Of a stretch of 64,000 bases of DNA, positions 47,199-57,199 are shown piece by piece. The first letter of the stretch is position 1, and every line of letters begins with the position of its first letter. Both the position numbers and the translations under genes were made by a program. The stretch is from Planococcus beigongshangi (GTDB lineage: Bacteria > Bacillota > Bacilli > Bacillales_A > Planococcaceae). The stretch lies in assembly GCF_016820495.1 (NCBI RefSeq), contig NZ_JADHDU010000001.1, positions 799,507 through 863,506 of the forward strand. The letters are read 5' to 3'. The notes under the pieces are model-generated. The model searched no databases, had not been told where the DNA came from, and worked only from the letters and a program-made list of their open reading frames with translations.

Positions 47199-47227
47199 AT
47201 TATAGCAACTTGGGCATTGAAATGCAA
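47199..47227 (-). promoter_or_regulatory. lexA promoter
   Basis: On the minus strand TTGCAT (47227-47222), 17-base spacer, TATAAT (47204-47199). A LexA box overlaps its -35. Confidence 0.8.
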
Positions 47228-47238
47228 ACATAGGTTCG
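47225..47238. promoter_or_regulatory. LexA box at the lexA promoter
   Basis: CAAACATAGGTTCG matches CGAAC-N4-GTTCG at nine of ten positions and overlaps the lexA -35, consistent with autorepression. Confidence 0.8.
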
Positions 47239-47247
47239 AATTTCGGC

Positions 47248-47276
47248 TTGACAAAAACACCTGTTCGCATTATTAT
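47248..47276 (+). promoter_or_regulatory. yneA promoter with LexA boxes
   Basis: Consensus TTGACA (47248-47253), 17-base spacer, TATTAT (47271-47276). A LexA-like box AAAACACCTGTTCG (47254-47267, eight of ten) fills the spacer, and another, AGAACATACATTCC (47278-47291, seven of ten), lies at the expected start site. B. subtilis also has several LexA boxes here. Confidence 0.82.
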
Positions 47277-47319
47277 AAGAACATACATTCCGAACCTACA
47301 TTCCAGGAGGCGATTTTTT

Positions 47320-48287
<968 letters not shown>

Positions 48288-48344
48288 TTTCTTGCACTTG
48301 CCCTTCGCTTTTTATACCATATGAAGAGAGAAGGGTGGATGCAT

Positions 48345-48578
48345 ATGTTAGTACCAGATAAAATGAAACGGATAAATGAATTGGCGAAAAAGTCTAAAAA
48401 AGACGGGTTGTCTATTGAAGAAGCTAAAGAACAAAGTGCATTAAGGCAGGAATATCTGTCGACGTTCCGCAAAACGATGCGCGGCACAATTGAAAATGTT
48501 ACAATTATTGATCCCAATGGAGACGATGTAACTCCGGAAAAGGTCAAAAATAGCCGGGAGAATAAGTATTTGAATTAA
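48345..48578 (+). CDS. ynzC: YnzC/DUF896 family protein
   Basis: SOS-operon protein of 77 residues and unknown function; the family forms short two-helix hairpins. KMKRINELAKKSKKDGLSIEEAKEQSALRQEYL and IDPNGDDVTPEKVK match B. subtilis YnzC, also 77 residues. ATG 48345 lies six bases after AAGGGTGG; earlier ATGs (48321, 48339) would put that site inside the gene. The stop codon lies within the terminator hairpin region. Confidence 0.92.
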   Translation: MLVPDKMKRINELAKKSKKDGLSIEEAKEQSALRQEYLSTFRKTMRGTIENVTIIDPNGDDVTPEKVKNSRENKYLN

Positions 48579-48595
48579 TACTTATTCTCTTTTTC
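48558..48595 (+). terminator. Terminator of the yneA-yneB-ynzC operon
   Basis: GAGAATAAGTATT (48558-48570) pairs with AATACTTATTCTC (48577-48589), loop TGAATT, then T-rich. AT-rich 13-pair stem overlapping the ynzC end. Confidence 0.85.
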
Positions 48596-48664
48596 GTTGT
48601 ATTCTTTTCAGGACTTTACTAAACTATATAAGGAATGAATTTTTGTATCAGAAAGGGTGTTACG

Positions 48665-50665
48665 ATGTCTAACCATACAGATCAACTTGCAGTAACTACG
48701 ATTCGCACATTATCCATCGATGCGATTGAAAAAGCGAATTCCGGCCATCCTGGTTTGCCGATGGGGGCCGCTCCAATGGCATATACATTGTGGACGAAAC
48801 ACATGAACCACAACCCGGAAAATCCGGAATGGTTCAACCGTGACCGTTTTGTATTATCAGCAGGACACGGCTCCATGCTTTTATACAGCTTGCTTCATTT
48901 AAGTGGATATGGGCTGGAAATGGATGAGATCAAGAATTTCCGTCAATGGGATTCGAAAACTCCAGGACACCCTGAGTATCATCACACTGTCGGAGTCGAA
49001 GCGACAACTGGACCGCTTGGGCAGGGGATCGGTATGGCAGTCGGTATGGCCATGGCTGAAAAGCATCTGGCTGCAACTTACAATAAAGAGAACCTGGATG
49101 TCGTCGACCATTACACATATGCATTATGTGGAGATGGTGACTTGATGGAAGGTGTTGCAGGGGAAGCGATTTCGCTTGCCGGGCACTTGAAATTGAACAA
49201 ACTTGTCGTTCTTTATGACAGCAACGATATTTCACTTGACGGGGATCTCAGCATGAGTTTCTCTGAAGATATCCGCAAACGTTTCGAGTCATACGGATGG
49301 AACTATCTGCGCGTCGAAGACGGCAACGAATTGGATGATTTGTCTGAGAAAATTGCACAGGCAAAAGAATCTGCAGATAAACCGACCCTTATCGAAGTGA
49401 AGACGGTCATCGGCTACGGAGCTCCAAACAAATCCGGTAAAGCGGATGCGCATGGTGCACCGCTTGGTGAAGATGAAATGAAACTGGTGAAAGAATATTA
49501 TAAATGGACCTTCGATCAGGACTTCCATGTACCGGATGAGGTTTATGATACATTCAAACAAGCCACTGATGAACTTGGCGGAAAAGCTGAAGCTGCATGG
49601 AATGAACTTTTCGAGAAATACGAAAAGGAACATCCGGAACTGGCAGAACAATTGAAAGCTGCTATTCGTGGTGATCTTCCTGAAAACTTCGAAGCGGAAT
49701 TCCCGGAATACGAAGTCGGCAAAAAACAGGCGACACGTTCATCTTCTGGTGATATGGTCAATGCGATAGCGAAGACGGTACCTTCATTCTTCGGAGGAAG
49801 CGCCGACTTGGCTGGATCGAACAAAACGAATATCAAAGGCGGCGGAGATTTCGATGCAGAAAATCCGGCAGGCCGCAATATTTGGTTTGGTGTCCGTGAA
49901 TTCGCAATGGGTGCGGCTTTGAATGGTATGGCGCTGCACGGCGGCCTTCACGTTTTCGGCGGAACATTCTTCGTGTTCAGCGATTATGTGCGTCCGGCAA
50001 TCCGTTTGTCGGCTTTGATGGGCTTGCCTGTCACTTTCGTCTTCACTCATGACAGCGTCGCTGTAGGAGAAGATGGCCCTACGCATGAGCCGGTTGAACA
50101 TTTGGCATCTCTTCGTGCTATGCCGAACCTGAACGTTATCCGTCCGGCAGATGCGAATGAGACGAAGCAGGCGTGGAAACTGGCGCTTACAGCTGAATCT
50201 CAGCCGACATTGCTTGTACTGTCCCGCCAGGATCTGCCGGTTCTGGAAGGGACCGGGGAACTTGCAGCAGCAGGCGTGGAAAAAGGTGCTTATGTAATTT
50301 CAGGCACTGAAAACCCGCAGGCCCTATTGCTTGCGACCGGTTCTGAAGTCAGCCTGGCTGTTGAAGCGCAAAAACAATTGGCGGCAGAAGGTATTTCTGT
50401 ATCCGTTGTTTCCATGCCATCATGGGACCGCTTTGAGAAACAGGATAAAGCATACAAGCAGTCTGTAATCCCGCCGACTGTGAAAAAACGCCTTGCCATT
50501 GAAATGGGCGCATCATTTGGCTGGGACCGCTACACAGGGGATGAAGGGGAAATCCTTGCCATCGACCGTTTCGGAGCAAGTGCACCGGGTGAACGCATTA
50601 TGCAGGAGTTCGGATTTACGCCTGAAAACGTAGTGGCAAAAGTTAAAAACTTGATCAACGAATAA
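48665..50665 (+). CDS. tkt: Transketolase
   Basis: TPP enzyme of the non-oxidative pentose phosphate pathway. The 666 residues show [24 protein letters not shown], the TPP/Mg motif [32 protein letters not shown] (long motif from about 160), and the pyrimidine domain with [19 protein letters not shown] and [18 protein letters not shown]. Length is family-typical. ATG 48665 follows GAAAGGGTG. tkt also follows the yneAB-ynzC operon in B. subtilis. A terminator isolates it from yneF. Confidence 0.97.
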   Translation: MSNHTDQLAVTTIRTLSIDAIEKANSGHPGLPMGAAPMAYTLWTKHMNHNPENPEWFNRDRFVLSAGHGSMLLYSLLHLSGYGLEMDEIKNFRQWDSKTPGHPEYHHTVGVEATTGPLGQGIGMAVGMAMAEKHLAATYNKENLDVVDHYTYALCGDGDLMEGVAGEAISLAGHLKLNKLVVLYDSNDISLDGDLSMSFSEDIRKRFESYGWNYLRVEDGNELDDLSEKIAQAKESADKPTLIEVKTVIGYGAPNKSGKADAHGAPLGEDEMKLVKEYYKWTFDQDFHVPDEVYDTFKQATDELGGKAEAAWNELFEKYEKEHPELAEQLKAAIRGDLPENFEAEFPEYEVGKKQATRSSSGDMVNAIAKTVPSFFGGSADLAGSNKTNIKGGGDFDAENPAGRNIWFGVREFAMGAALNGMALHGGLHVFGGTFFVFSDYVRPAIRLSALMGLPVTFVFTHDSVAVGEDGPTHEPVEHLASLRAMPNLNVIRPADANETKQAWKLALTAESQPTLLVLSRQDLPVLEGTGELAAAGVEKGAYVISGTENPQALLLATGSEVSLAVEAQKQLAAEGISVSVVSMPSWDRFEKQDKAYKQSVIPPTVKKRLAIEMGASFGWDRYTGDEGEILAIDRFGASAPGERIMQEFGFTPENVVAKVKNLINE

Positions 50666-50672
50666 TAATTGG

Positions 50673-50698
50673 ACGGGAGCGATTTTGCTCCCGTTTTT
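50673..50698 (+). terminator. tkt terminator
   Basis: ACGGGAGC (50673-50680), loop GATTTT, GCTCCCGT (50687-50694), then T4. Confidence 0.92.
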
Positions 50699-50737
50699 AT
50701 ATGGATATGAACTGCTTTTTTCTTTTTTGCAGGGATA

Positions 50738-50766
50738 TAGTCAGTCAGCTGGTTTTATAGTATAAT
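50738..50766 (+). promoter_or_regulatory. yneF promoter
   Basis: TAGTCA (50738-50743), 17-base spacer, perfect TATAAT (50761-50766). Confidence 0.55.
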
Positions 50767-50814
50767 TTTTTGGGTGTACTATTTTATTTATGCAACACAA
50801 GGGAGGTAATGAAT

Positions 50815-51066
50815 TTGGATACATGGATCTGGATCGTAATCGTGATTTTCGCTTTGCTCGCAGGTGTTGCTCTTGGATTCTTCATCGCACGCCGTTACAT
50901 GATGAAGTATTTGCAGGACAATCCGCCAATCAATGAAGAAATGCTCCGCATCATGATGATGCAAATGGGCCAAAAACCTTCACAAAAGAAAATAAATCAA
51001 ATGATGACTCAAATGAATAAAGCATCTACCAAGCCCGAGAAAAAAGTAAAAGCAGCTAAAAAATAA
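50815..51066 (+). CDS. yneF: YneF/UPF0154 single-span membrane protein
   Basis: Small conserved Firmicute membrane protein of unknown function, 83 residues. One N-terminal membrane helix ([21 protein letters not shown]) precedes the highly conserved [39 protein letters not shown]. The C terminus is lysine-rich. TTG 50815 lies eight bases after GGGAGG; the ATG at 50809 is only two bases from it and too close. Follows tkt as in B. subtilis. Confidence 0.92.
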   Translation: MDTWIWIVIVIFALLAGVALGFFIARRYMMKYLQDNPPINEEMLRIMMMQMGQKPSQKKINQMMTQMNKASTKPEKKVKAAKK

Positions 51067-51096
51067 AAAGCGCTCATTTGAGTGCTTTTTATTTTT
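51065..51096 (+). terminator. yneF terminator
   Basis: AAAAAGCGCTCA pairs with TGAGTGCTTTTT with one G-T pair, followed by ATTTTT. The left arm includes the stop codon. Confidence 0.85.
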
Positions 51097-51141
51097 GATA
51101 TAATCGACGTATATTTATATTATGTTAACTAAGTGACTCAG

Positions 51142-51169
51142 AAAAAAACGACTGCCATTTTAGGCAATC
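51142..51169 (-). terminator. yqkD terminator (minus strand)
   Basis: Read on the minus strand, GATTGCC (51169-51163) pairs with GGCAGTC (51156-51150) with one G-T pair, then seven T (51148-51142). Overlaps the yqkD stop. Confidence 0.75.
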
Positions 51170-52152
51170 GGTTCTTTGGGCATTTCGCTGATAAGTTCAA
51201 ACGTTTTCGGTTCATCACTTGATGCATTTTCAGGAAGCAGACCGTATTGTTCAAGAAAATCTCTGACCGTTTTGGTGTATTCTTCGGTATTTTCATTGAA
51301 CGACTGGGCATGGGCCCCTTTTTCGAAAAGCTTCAATGCTTTCGGTTCGGGTTTTATTTCATGCATTTCCATAGTCATTTCCGGCACGACGAAATCATCG
51401 GGCAGGCTGTGGATGAAGAGTACCGGTTTTTCAATGGTTTTGACGGCTTCCCGCGGTGCCACAGTGCTGATATGGTAACCATCCCGTAATTTCATGAAAA
51501 ATCCAGCCAGTTTTAAAGCAAGCGGTGTCTTCAGGGGAGTCGTGGTCTGCATGACATGCAGAATCTGTTCCGAAATGTCGGAATAACCGCAATCCGAAAT
51601 ATAGAAGGCCGCATCATCTCGCAGCCCGGCGTAAAGCAGGGTAGTGGCGGCACCCATCGATTCACCGTGAATGCCGAACACGAGATCGGGTCCGACATGG
51701 GCTCTCAGCATATCGACCACCGCTTTTAAGTCGAATTTTTCATAATGGCCGAAACTTGTCGTTTTGCCGCCTGTGCCGCCGTGCCGGCGATGGTCATAAA
51801 CGACTGAGTTGAAGCCCAGTTTTTCGAACATCCGTGCATACTTGAATGAATTGACTTTCGTTTCGGTGACGCCGTGGCAGATGATGGCGTAATGGTACGT
51901 GTTATGCGGTTCCAGGAAAATAGCGTGTACATGATAGCCATTCTCCGACTCGATCCAGCGTTCTTCTTTTTTAACATTGGCATACCAGGCTTCATCGTAG
52001 CGTTTGGCAGAGGTTTCGCGCTCCAAGATCAACTCCTCGTCCTTTTTCTTCACATACATCAGACGATTGCTGGCAAGGATTCCTGCGGCGGTAGCCGCTA
52101 GTGTGAATGTGCTTGAAATTGCAGCTGAAATTTGGAATACGCGTTTTCTCAT
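51160..52152 (-). CDS. yqkD: Alpha/beta hydrolase, YqkD family
   Basis: The 330 residues match B. subtilis YqkD: an N-terminal signal-anchor (RVFQISAAISSTFTLAATAAGIL), YAIICHGVTETKVNSFKYARMF (oxyanion region), YDHRRHGGTGGKTTSFGHYEKFDL, and the nucleophile elbow IHGESMGA. Acid and base probably lie in HSLPDDFVVP and KGAHAQSF. Likely an extracytoplasmic or membrane-bound serine hydrolase; substrate unknown. ATG 52152 was chosen because AAAGGAG is eight bases before it but only two before ATG 52158. It follows mvaB by 13 bases, forming a minus-strand pair. Confidence 0.87.
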   Translation of the reverse strand: MRKRVFQISAAISSTFTLAATAAGILASNRLMYVKKKDEELILERETSAKRYDEAWYANVKKEERWIESENGYHVHAIFLEPHNTYHYAIICHGVTETKVNSFKYARMFEKLGFNSVVYDHRRHGGTGGKTTSFGHYEKFDLKAVVDMLRAHVGPDLVFGIHGESMGAATTLLYAGLRDDAAFYISDCGYSDISEQILHVMQTTTPLKTPLALKLAGFFMKLRDGYHISTVAPREAVKTIEKPVLFIHSLPDDFVVPEMTMEMHEIKPEPKALKLFEKGAHAQSFNENTEEYTKTVRDFLEQYGLLPENASSDEPKTFELISEMPKEPIA

Positions 52153-52165
52153 GGCCATTGCTCCT

Positions 52166-53065
52166 TTATGAACGGTTTTTATATAGTGTATACATTCCCG
52201 TATTTATCGGATTTGACACATGGGTTTCGATTTTTTTGATTGCTTCATAAAGACGTTCCAAATCGATGCCTGTTTCGATCTCCATCCGGTGCATCATATT
52301 AACGACATCTTCGGTTGCGACATTGCCGGTTGCCCCTGGTGCGAATGGACAGCCGCCAAGGCCTCCTGCAGAAGCGTCAAATCGGTCTACACCGGCCTGA
52401 AGGGCTGCGTAGATGTTGGCCAAGGCCATTTTTCGTGTATCGTGGAAATGCGCTGTGATCAGCGTATCCGGAAATTGTTCTTTCAATTGCTTGAACAGGT
52501 AATGGCTCTCGGCCGGATTCGCCATACCGATCGTATCGGCAACGCTGAGCTCATCAACACCCCACTCGACGAATTCCTGGCACAGCCGGATGGTGTCTTC
52601 GGGTTTTATCGCACCTTCAAACGGGCAGTAAAAAGCGGTTGAAATGCAGGCGCGCACAAAAACACCCCGGTCTTTCAGATCGAGGATCAACGGTTTTAAG
52701 GCTGCCATGCTTTCCGCAGTGGATTTATTGATATTCTTTTTATTGAATGATTCTGAGACTCCGACGAATACAGCGAGCGCATAAGCGCCGGCTTCGAGAG
52801 CAGCAGTGATGCCCCGCTCGTTAGGCGTCAGCACAAACTGGCGGCCGGTTTTTTTGGCGCCGGCAACGATTTCTTTTGAATCTGCCATTTGTGGCACCCA
52901 TTTCGGCGACACGAATGAAGTCAGTTCCATTTCAATGATGCCAGCCTGCTGCAGCCCTTCGATAAAATGCAATTTAGCATCGGTCGAAACCAGCTGTTTT
53001 TCATTTTGCAGGCCGTCCCGCGGTCCAACCTCGATTATCGTAATATTTTTTGGTAAACTGTACAT
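52166..53065 (-). CDS. mvaB: Hydroxymethylglutaryl-CoA lyase
   Basis: Cleaves HMG-CoA to acetoacetate and acetyl-CoA, the last step of leucine degradation. The 299 residues form the DRE-TIM barrel: IIEVGPRDGLQNEK with catalytic R and D, MELTSFVSPKWVPQMAD, HFHDTRKMALANIYAAL (metal-binding His), and the signature GGLGGCPFAPGATGNVATED with the active-site cysteine. Start 53065 (MYSLPKN) has GGGGGG upstream. A thiolase gene runs divergently next to it, an apt partner for acetoacetate use; usual liu/yng neighbours are absent. Confidence 0.93.
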   Translation of the reverse strand: MYSLPKNITIIEVGPRDGLQNEKQLVSTDAKLHFIEGLQQAGIIEMELTSFVSPKWVPQMADSKEIVAGAKKTGRQFVLTPNERGITAALEAGAYALAVFVGVSESFNKKNINKSTAESMAALKPLILDLKDRGVFVRACISTAFYCPFEGAIKPEDTIRLCQEFVEWGVDELSVADTIGMANPAESHYLFKQLKEQFPDTLITAHFHDTRKMALANIYAALQAGVDRFDASAGGLGGCPFAPGATGNVATEDVVNMMHRMEIETGIDLERLYEAIKKIETHVSNPINTGMYTLYKNRS

Positions 53066-53144
53066 AGTATCCCCCCTGAGTCCATTGTAGCGATGCGGGG
53101 GATAAAAGAGCAACCAGTTTTCATCAAACAAGGGGGAAAAGAAA

Positions 53145-54329
53145 ATGTCACAGGAAATCGTAATTGTAAGCGCTGTCCGTACGGCAGTGGGAGCGTTTCA
53201 GGGGAGTTTAAAAGATGTACCGGCAACCGAGCTTGGTGCAATTGTCATAAAGGAAGCCGTTAACCGTGCCGGCATTAAGCCGGAGCAGGTTTCTGAAGTG
53301 ATCATGGGGAACGTTTTGCAGGCGGGCCTTGGCCAAAATCCTGCTCGCCAGGCAGCGATCCATGCTGGTTTGCCTCAGTCTGTACCGTCGATGACGATCA
53401 ATAAAGTTTGCGGCTCCGGCCTCAAGTCGATTCATCTCGCTTATCAGGCGATTTTCGCAGGAGACGCTGAAATCGTCGTTGCAGGAGGAATGGAAAACAT
53501 GAGCCGGGCTCCATATCTGCTTGAAAATGCGCGCGGCGGATTCCGTATGGGCGACCAGAAAGTCATCGACAGCATGGTGGCCGATGGTTTGACTGATGCC
53601 TTCAATAACTACCATATGGGCACAACTGCTGAAAATCTTTGCGATATGTATAATATCACACGTGAAGAACAGGATAAATTTGCGGCACGTTCACAGGCAA
53701 GAGCGGCGGCTGCAGTGGAAAGTGGCCGTTTCGATGCTGAAATCGTGCCGGTTGAAATTCCACAGCGCAAGGGTGATCCGGTCATATTTACGGCCGACGA
53801 GTATATCAAAGCTTCTTCCAATGAAGAAAAATTGGGCAAATTGCGTCCTGCCTTCAAAAAAGACGGCAGTGTCACAGCCGGGAACGCATCAGGCATCAAC
53901 GACGGAGCGGCGGCAGTTGTCGTCATGTCCAAAGCGAAGGCTGATGAACTTGGCCTGATGCCGCTTGCGACGATTGTTGCCAACGGCCATGCAGGGGTAG
54001 ACCCTTCGATCATGGGTATCGGTCCCGTTCAGGCTGTGAAAAATGCATTGGCAAAAGCGGATATGGATCTCGGGGACATCGAGCTGATCGAAGCGAACGA
54101 AGCATTTGCGGCACAGTCGATCGCGGTAGACCGGGAGCTCAAATTCAATCATGATATCCTGAACGTGAACGGTGGTGCAATTGCCATCGGACATCCGATC
54201 GGCGCAAGCGGCACACGCATCTTTGTCACCTTGCTTCACGAAATGCAGAAACGGGATGCTAAAACAGGGCTGGCAACACTTTGCATCGGCGGCGGCCAGG
54301 GAGTCGCAACGATTGTTAAACGTCCTTAA
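53145..54329 (+). CDS. Acetyl-CoA C-acetyltransferase (thiolase)
   Basis: Degradative or biosynthetic type II thiolase that interconverts two acetyl-CoA and acetoacetyl-CoA. The 394 residues carry the nucleophile C89 ([11 protein letters not shown]), the general-base histidine near 350 ([14 protein letters not shown]) and C380 (LCIGGGQG). [10 protein letters not shown] is the fourth signature. Length and sequence point to AtoB/PhaA-like enzymes. ATG follows AGGGGGAAAAG. It is divergent from mvaB and followed 13 bases later by the yqkK-like gene. Confidence 0.94.
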   Translation: MSQEIVIVSAVRTAVGAFQGSLKDVPATELGAIVIKEAVNRAGIKPEQVSEVIMGNVLQAGLGQNPARQAAIHAGLPQSVPSMTINKVCGSGLKSIHLAYQAIFAGDAEIVVAGGMENMSRAPYLLENARGGFRMGDQKVIDSMVADGLTDAFNNYHMGTTAENLCDMYNITREEQDKFAARSQARAAAAVESGRFDAEIVPVEIPQRKGDPVIFTADEYIKASSNEEKLGKLRPAFKKDGSVTAGNASGINDGAAAVVVMSKAKADELGLMPLATIVANGHAGVDPSIMGIGPVQAVKNALAKADMDLGDIELIEANEAFAAQSIAVDRELKFNHDILNVNGGAIAIGHPIGASGTRIFVTLLHEMQKRDAKTGLATLCIGGGQGVATIVKRP

Positions 54330-54342
54330 GGAGTTGGTTTGA

Positions 54343-54552
54343 ATGGCAAAGAAAGATGAACAGGCAAATGGTTTATTCAATGAAGAGATGCTGGCCAAGC
54401 TGAAAGATACAAAAAATACTTTGCTGGCTGAAGAGCGGCAAAAGCGCGAGGAAGAAGAGGCAAAACGCATTTTCGAGCGCAAACAGCGCGAAAAAAATAT
54501 GTCGTTTGCTGAACTCCTGGAAAAGCACGGTGAGCAAGGCAGCAAGTTTTAA
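54343..54552 (+). CDS. yqkK: YqkK-like small charged protein (DUF3886)
   Basis: The 69-residue product is highly charged and helical, with LLAEERQKREEEEAKRIFERKQREKNMSFAELLEKHG; the ERKQREKNMSFAELL part is typical of the DUF3886 family that includes B. subtilis YqkK. Function unknown. AAGGAGTTGG precedes ATG. It is probably cotranscribed with the thiolase and ends at a strong terminator. In B. subtilis yqkK lies near nudF and fur, which occur 4 kb downstream here. Confidence 0.75.
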   Translation: MAKKDEQANGLFNEEMLAKLKDTKNTLLAEERQKREEEEAKRIFERKQREKNMSFAELLEKHGEQGSKF

Positions 54553-54560
54553 GGAATTGG

Positions 54561-54597
54561 AATCCCGGATCTGCAAAAGCAGGTCCGGGATTTTTTT
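54561..54597 (+). terminator. Terminator after yqkK
   Basis: AATCCCGGATCTGC (54561-54574), AAAA loop, GCAGGTCCGGGATT (54579-54592), then T5. One mismatch in a 14-pair stem. Confidence 0.93.
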
Positions 54598-54607
54598 ATA
54601 AACGGTT

Positions 54608-54636
54608 TTGACTTCGGACTTTAAATACGTTATATT
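54608..54636 (+). promoter_or_regulatory. guaC promoter
   Basis: TTGACT (54608-54613), 17-base spacer, TATATT (54631-54636). Confidence 0.75.
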
Positions 54637-54640
54637 GTTT

Positions 54641-54685
54641 ATTGGCGAACGATAATGAAGTATTTTAAATATAACGTTCGTATAT
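54641..54685. promoter_or_regulatory. Inverted PurR-box-like pair before guaC
   Basis: CGAAC (54646-54650) and GTTCG (54676-54680) are inverted and each lies in an A/T-rich context. Compared with the PurBox AWWWCCGAACWWT, the left site matches about 10 of 13 positions and the right, read in reverse, about 11. The pair begins at the expected transcription start, so a bound PurR would block guaC. Confidence 0.55.
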
Positions 54686-54698
54686 AGGAGTGTTAATG

Positions 54699-55682
54699 AT
54701 GGAAAATGTGTTTGATTACGAAGATATTCAGTTGGTTCCTGCAAAAGCGATTGTAAACAGCCGCTCAGAATGTGATACTTCTGTGCAATTTGGAGGCCGT
54801 ACATTCAAACTTCCGGTTGTGCCCGCGAATATGCAGACGATTATTGATGAAAAGACAGCCATTTACCTAGCAGAAAACGATTATTTCTATATTCTTCACC
54901 GTTTTAAACCGGAACAGCGCATTGATTTTATCAAAGATATGCAGAACCGGGGCCTCTACGCTTCGATAAGTGTTGGCGTAAAAGAAGAGGAATACACCTT
55001 CATCAACCAATTGGCGGAAGAAGGATTGGTTCCCGAGTATATGACGATAGATGTGGCGCATGGACATTCAGAATCTGTTATCAAAATGATCCAGCATATA
55101 AAGAAAACTGTTCCTGACAGCTTTTTGATCGCAGGCAATGTCGGGACTCCGGAAGCTGTAAGAGAGCTCGAGAATGCCGGGGCAGATGCCACTAAAGTCG
55201 GTATCGGACCTGGTAAAGTCTGCATCACGAAGATCAAGACCGGTTTCGGCACGGGCGGCTGGCAATTGGCGGCTGTGCGTCTTTGTTCAAAAGCTGCGAG
55301 CAAGCCGATCATCGCAGACGGCGGAATCCGCACGCATGGCGATATCGCCAAATCAATCCGTTTCGGCGCTTCGATGGTCATGATCGGATCACTGTTTGCC
55401 GGACATGATGAATCACCTGGTGAGACGGTTGAGCGCGACGGCGTCCTCTATAAAGAATATTTCGGTTCCGCTTCCGAATTCCAAAAAGGGGAAAAGAAGA
55501 ATGTGGAAGGCAAGAAGATGTTTGTGGAATACAGAGGCCCGCTTCAGGATACGCTAACTGAAATGGAACAGGACCTTCAATCATCGATTTCCTATGCAGG
55601 CGGCGATAAATTGGAGGCTATCCGCCTCGTCGATTATGTAATCGTGAAGAATTCCATTTTCAATGGTGATAAAGTTTATTGA
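54699..55682 (+). CDS. guaC: GMP reductase
   Basis: Reduces GMP to IMP with NADPH, allowing guanine nucleotides to re-enter the adenine branch. The 327 residues are of the short IMPDH/GMPR barrel without CBS domains: [39 protein letters not shown], and the catalytic loop [11 protein letters not shown] with C175, then [20 protein letters not shown] 54699 sits eight bases after AGGAG and matches the B. subtilis start. A promoter and PurR-like boxes precede it. Confidence 0.95.
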   Translation: MENVFDYEDIQLVPAKAIVNSRSECDTSVQFGGRTFKLPVVPANMQTIIDEKTAIYLAENDYFYILHRFKPEQRIDFIKDMQNRGLYASISVGVKEEEYTFINQLAEEGLVPEYMTIDVAHGHSESVIKMIQHIKKTVPDSFLIAGNVGTPEAVRELENAGADATKVGIGPGKVCITKIKTGFGTGGWQLAAVRLCSKAASKPIIADGGIRTHGDIAKSIRFGASMVMIGSLFAGHDESPGETVERDGVLYKEYFGSASEFQKGEKKNVEGKKMFVEYRGPLQDTLTEMEQDLQSSISYAGGDKLEAIRLVDYVIVKNSIFNGDKVY

Positions 55683-55706
55683 TCCCGGGACTTTTATACG
55701 CTAAAT

Positions 55707-55757
55707 ACCAACAGGTGCAGGAAAGCTGATTCAGCTTTCCTGCACCTGTTGGTTTTT
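55707..55757 (+). terminator. Very long guaC terminator
   Basis: Arms at 55707-55729 and 55731-55753 are perfect complements over 23 positions (core CAGGTGCAGGAAAGCTGA), followed by TTTTT. It also lies just beyond the 3' end of the minus-strand murE-like gene. Confidence 0.93.
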
Positions 55758-55765
55758 TCGGCATT

Positions 55766-57199
55766 TCATATTTTATGTGACGAATGGCCATCCGCCAGAT
55801 ATTGGATTGTTTCTTTATCCGATCTGGTCGGAAGGGAGAACTGATGGCTGTACTTTTCATGGCCTTTACCGGTGATGATTATCCAGTCGCCTTCTTGGCT
55901 CCGGTCCATTTCAATCTGCCCTTTATCATTGCCAAAACGGGTATTGAAATCCTGGTAAATCGATTCCATTTCTTGGGATGAGGATGAATTGAGATCATCT
56001 GTAGTCAGCGTGTAATGATCGCTGAGCCTGGAAGAGACATCCAGGATATCCATCCGTTTGCTGGTGTCCCGGTCCCCTCGGAATCCGTATATATGGGTGA
56101 CCCGCCTCGCGCCGGCTTCTTTGGCAGTTGTCAGGCAATGGTATATTGCGTCGGGGGTATGTGCGTAATCGACGATGACTACAGACCCATTCGGCATTTC
56201 GGAACGTTCGAAACGGCCTTCGACACCGGGGAAAACCTGCAGGGCAGCAAGCATTCCTTCTTTTTTTACGCCTGCACCAAGAGCCGAGGCATATGCCATC
56301 AATGAATTATAGATATTGTGGGTGCCGGCAATCGGGGATTGGAGAATAGTTTCTTCTTCATCATCAAGTACTGCGGATGAGTTCTCCTTATCCATTGAGC
56401 GGATACGGATGTGACTGCTTGGATGCTGTCCGATGCTGCAGATGTGCCGGCCTTTTTCACGAAGTTCGAGGGGAAGTTTTTCGCCCCATTCATCATCGAT
56501 ATTGATGATTGCCGTTCCCCCGGGTTTCAGCTGATTGAATAATATTTTCTTGGCATCGAAATAACTGTCCATCGAACCATGGTAATCGAGGTGTTCATGC
56601 TGCAGGTTCGTAAAGAGGCAAATATCGAATTCAACCCCTTCAATCCGGTGCTGTGAGAGTCCATGAGAAGAAACTTCCATGACGACTGCCTCATCGTCGC
56701 TTGAAGCGAGCAATTGCTGAAGGATCAAAGAGCTTGGCGTCGTATTCGGACTTTCGATGGAATGGCCGTTCACGATATTCCGGATGGTCCCCATCACTGA
56801 ACAGGAAATGCCGTTCTTCTCCAGCAGGTGTCTGATAAGATAGCTGGTGGTGGTTTTGCCGTTTGTTCCAGTGATGCCGATCATGGTCTTTCGGCTAGCG
56901 GGATCACCGTAAAAATTTTTTGCTGCAATACCGAGAGCTTTCCTGGTATTCTCAGTCCGCAGATAAGGCACGGGCAAGCCATCCATCTGGAGTTCGCCTA
57001 TGACGGCTGTGGCCCCGTTTTCTATGGCATGCCCGATATGTCTATGGCCATCGTCGTTATAACCTCTGATGGCAATGAACACGAAATCTTTTTTGACAGC
57101 CTTTGAGCTGTCAGCAATTCCTTTTATGTCAAGGTCATGAAAATTATGGTCTATGGTGTGGTGGAGTTGTAAACCCGCTGTTATGTGAGATAATTTCAT
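55766..57199 (-). CDS. MurE-like Mur ligase (second UDP-MurNAc-tripeptide synthetase type)
   Basis: ATP-dependent amide ligase related to MurE, 477 residues. The N-terminal UDP-sugar domain has IKGIADSSKAVKKDFVFIAI, the P-loop is GITGTNGKTTTS (108-119), then SPNTTPS, EVSSHGLSQHRIEGVEFDICLFTNLQHEHLDYHGSMDSYFDAK (central motifs from about 200), NIYNSLMAYA and VDYAHTPDA. Where canonical MurE has TTDNPR, selecting diaminopimelate, this protein reads TTDDLNSSSS (about 399-408), so its amino acid substrate is uncertain. It is outside any dcw cluster. Start 57199 (MKLSHI) is homology-based; GGAAGG lies about 11 bases upstream. Confidence 0.8.
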   Translation of the reverse strand: MKLSHITAGLQLHHTIDHNFHDLDIKGIADSSKAVKKDFVFIAIRGYNDDGHRHIGHAIENGATAVIGELQMDGLPVPYLRTENTRKALGIAAKNFYGDPASRKTMIGITGTNGKTTTSYLIRHLLEKNGISCSVMGTIRNIVNGHSIESPNTTPSSLILQQLLASSDDEAVVMEVSSHGLSQHRIEGVEFDICLFTNLQHEHLDYHGSMDSYFDAKKILFNQLKPGGTAIINIDDEWGEKLPLELREKGRHICSIGQHPSSHIRIRSMDKENSSAVLDDEEETILQSPIAGTHNIYNSLMAYASALGAGVKKEGMLAALQVFPGVEGRFERSEMPNGSVVIVDYAHTPDAIYHCLTTAKEAGARRVTHIYGFRGDRDTSKRMDILDVSSRLSDHYTLTTDDLNSSSSQEMESIYQDFNTRFGNDKGQIEMDRSQEGDWIIITGKGHEKYSHQFSLPTRSDKETIQYLADGHSSHKI

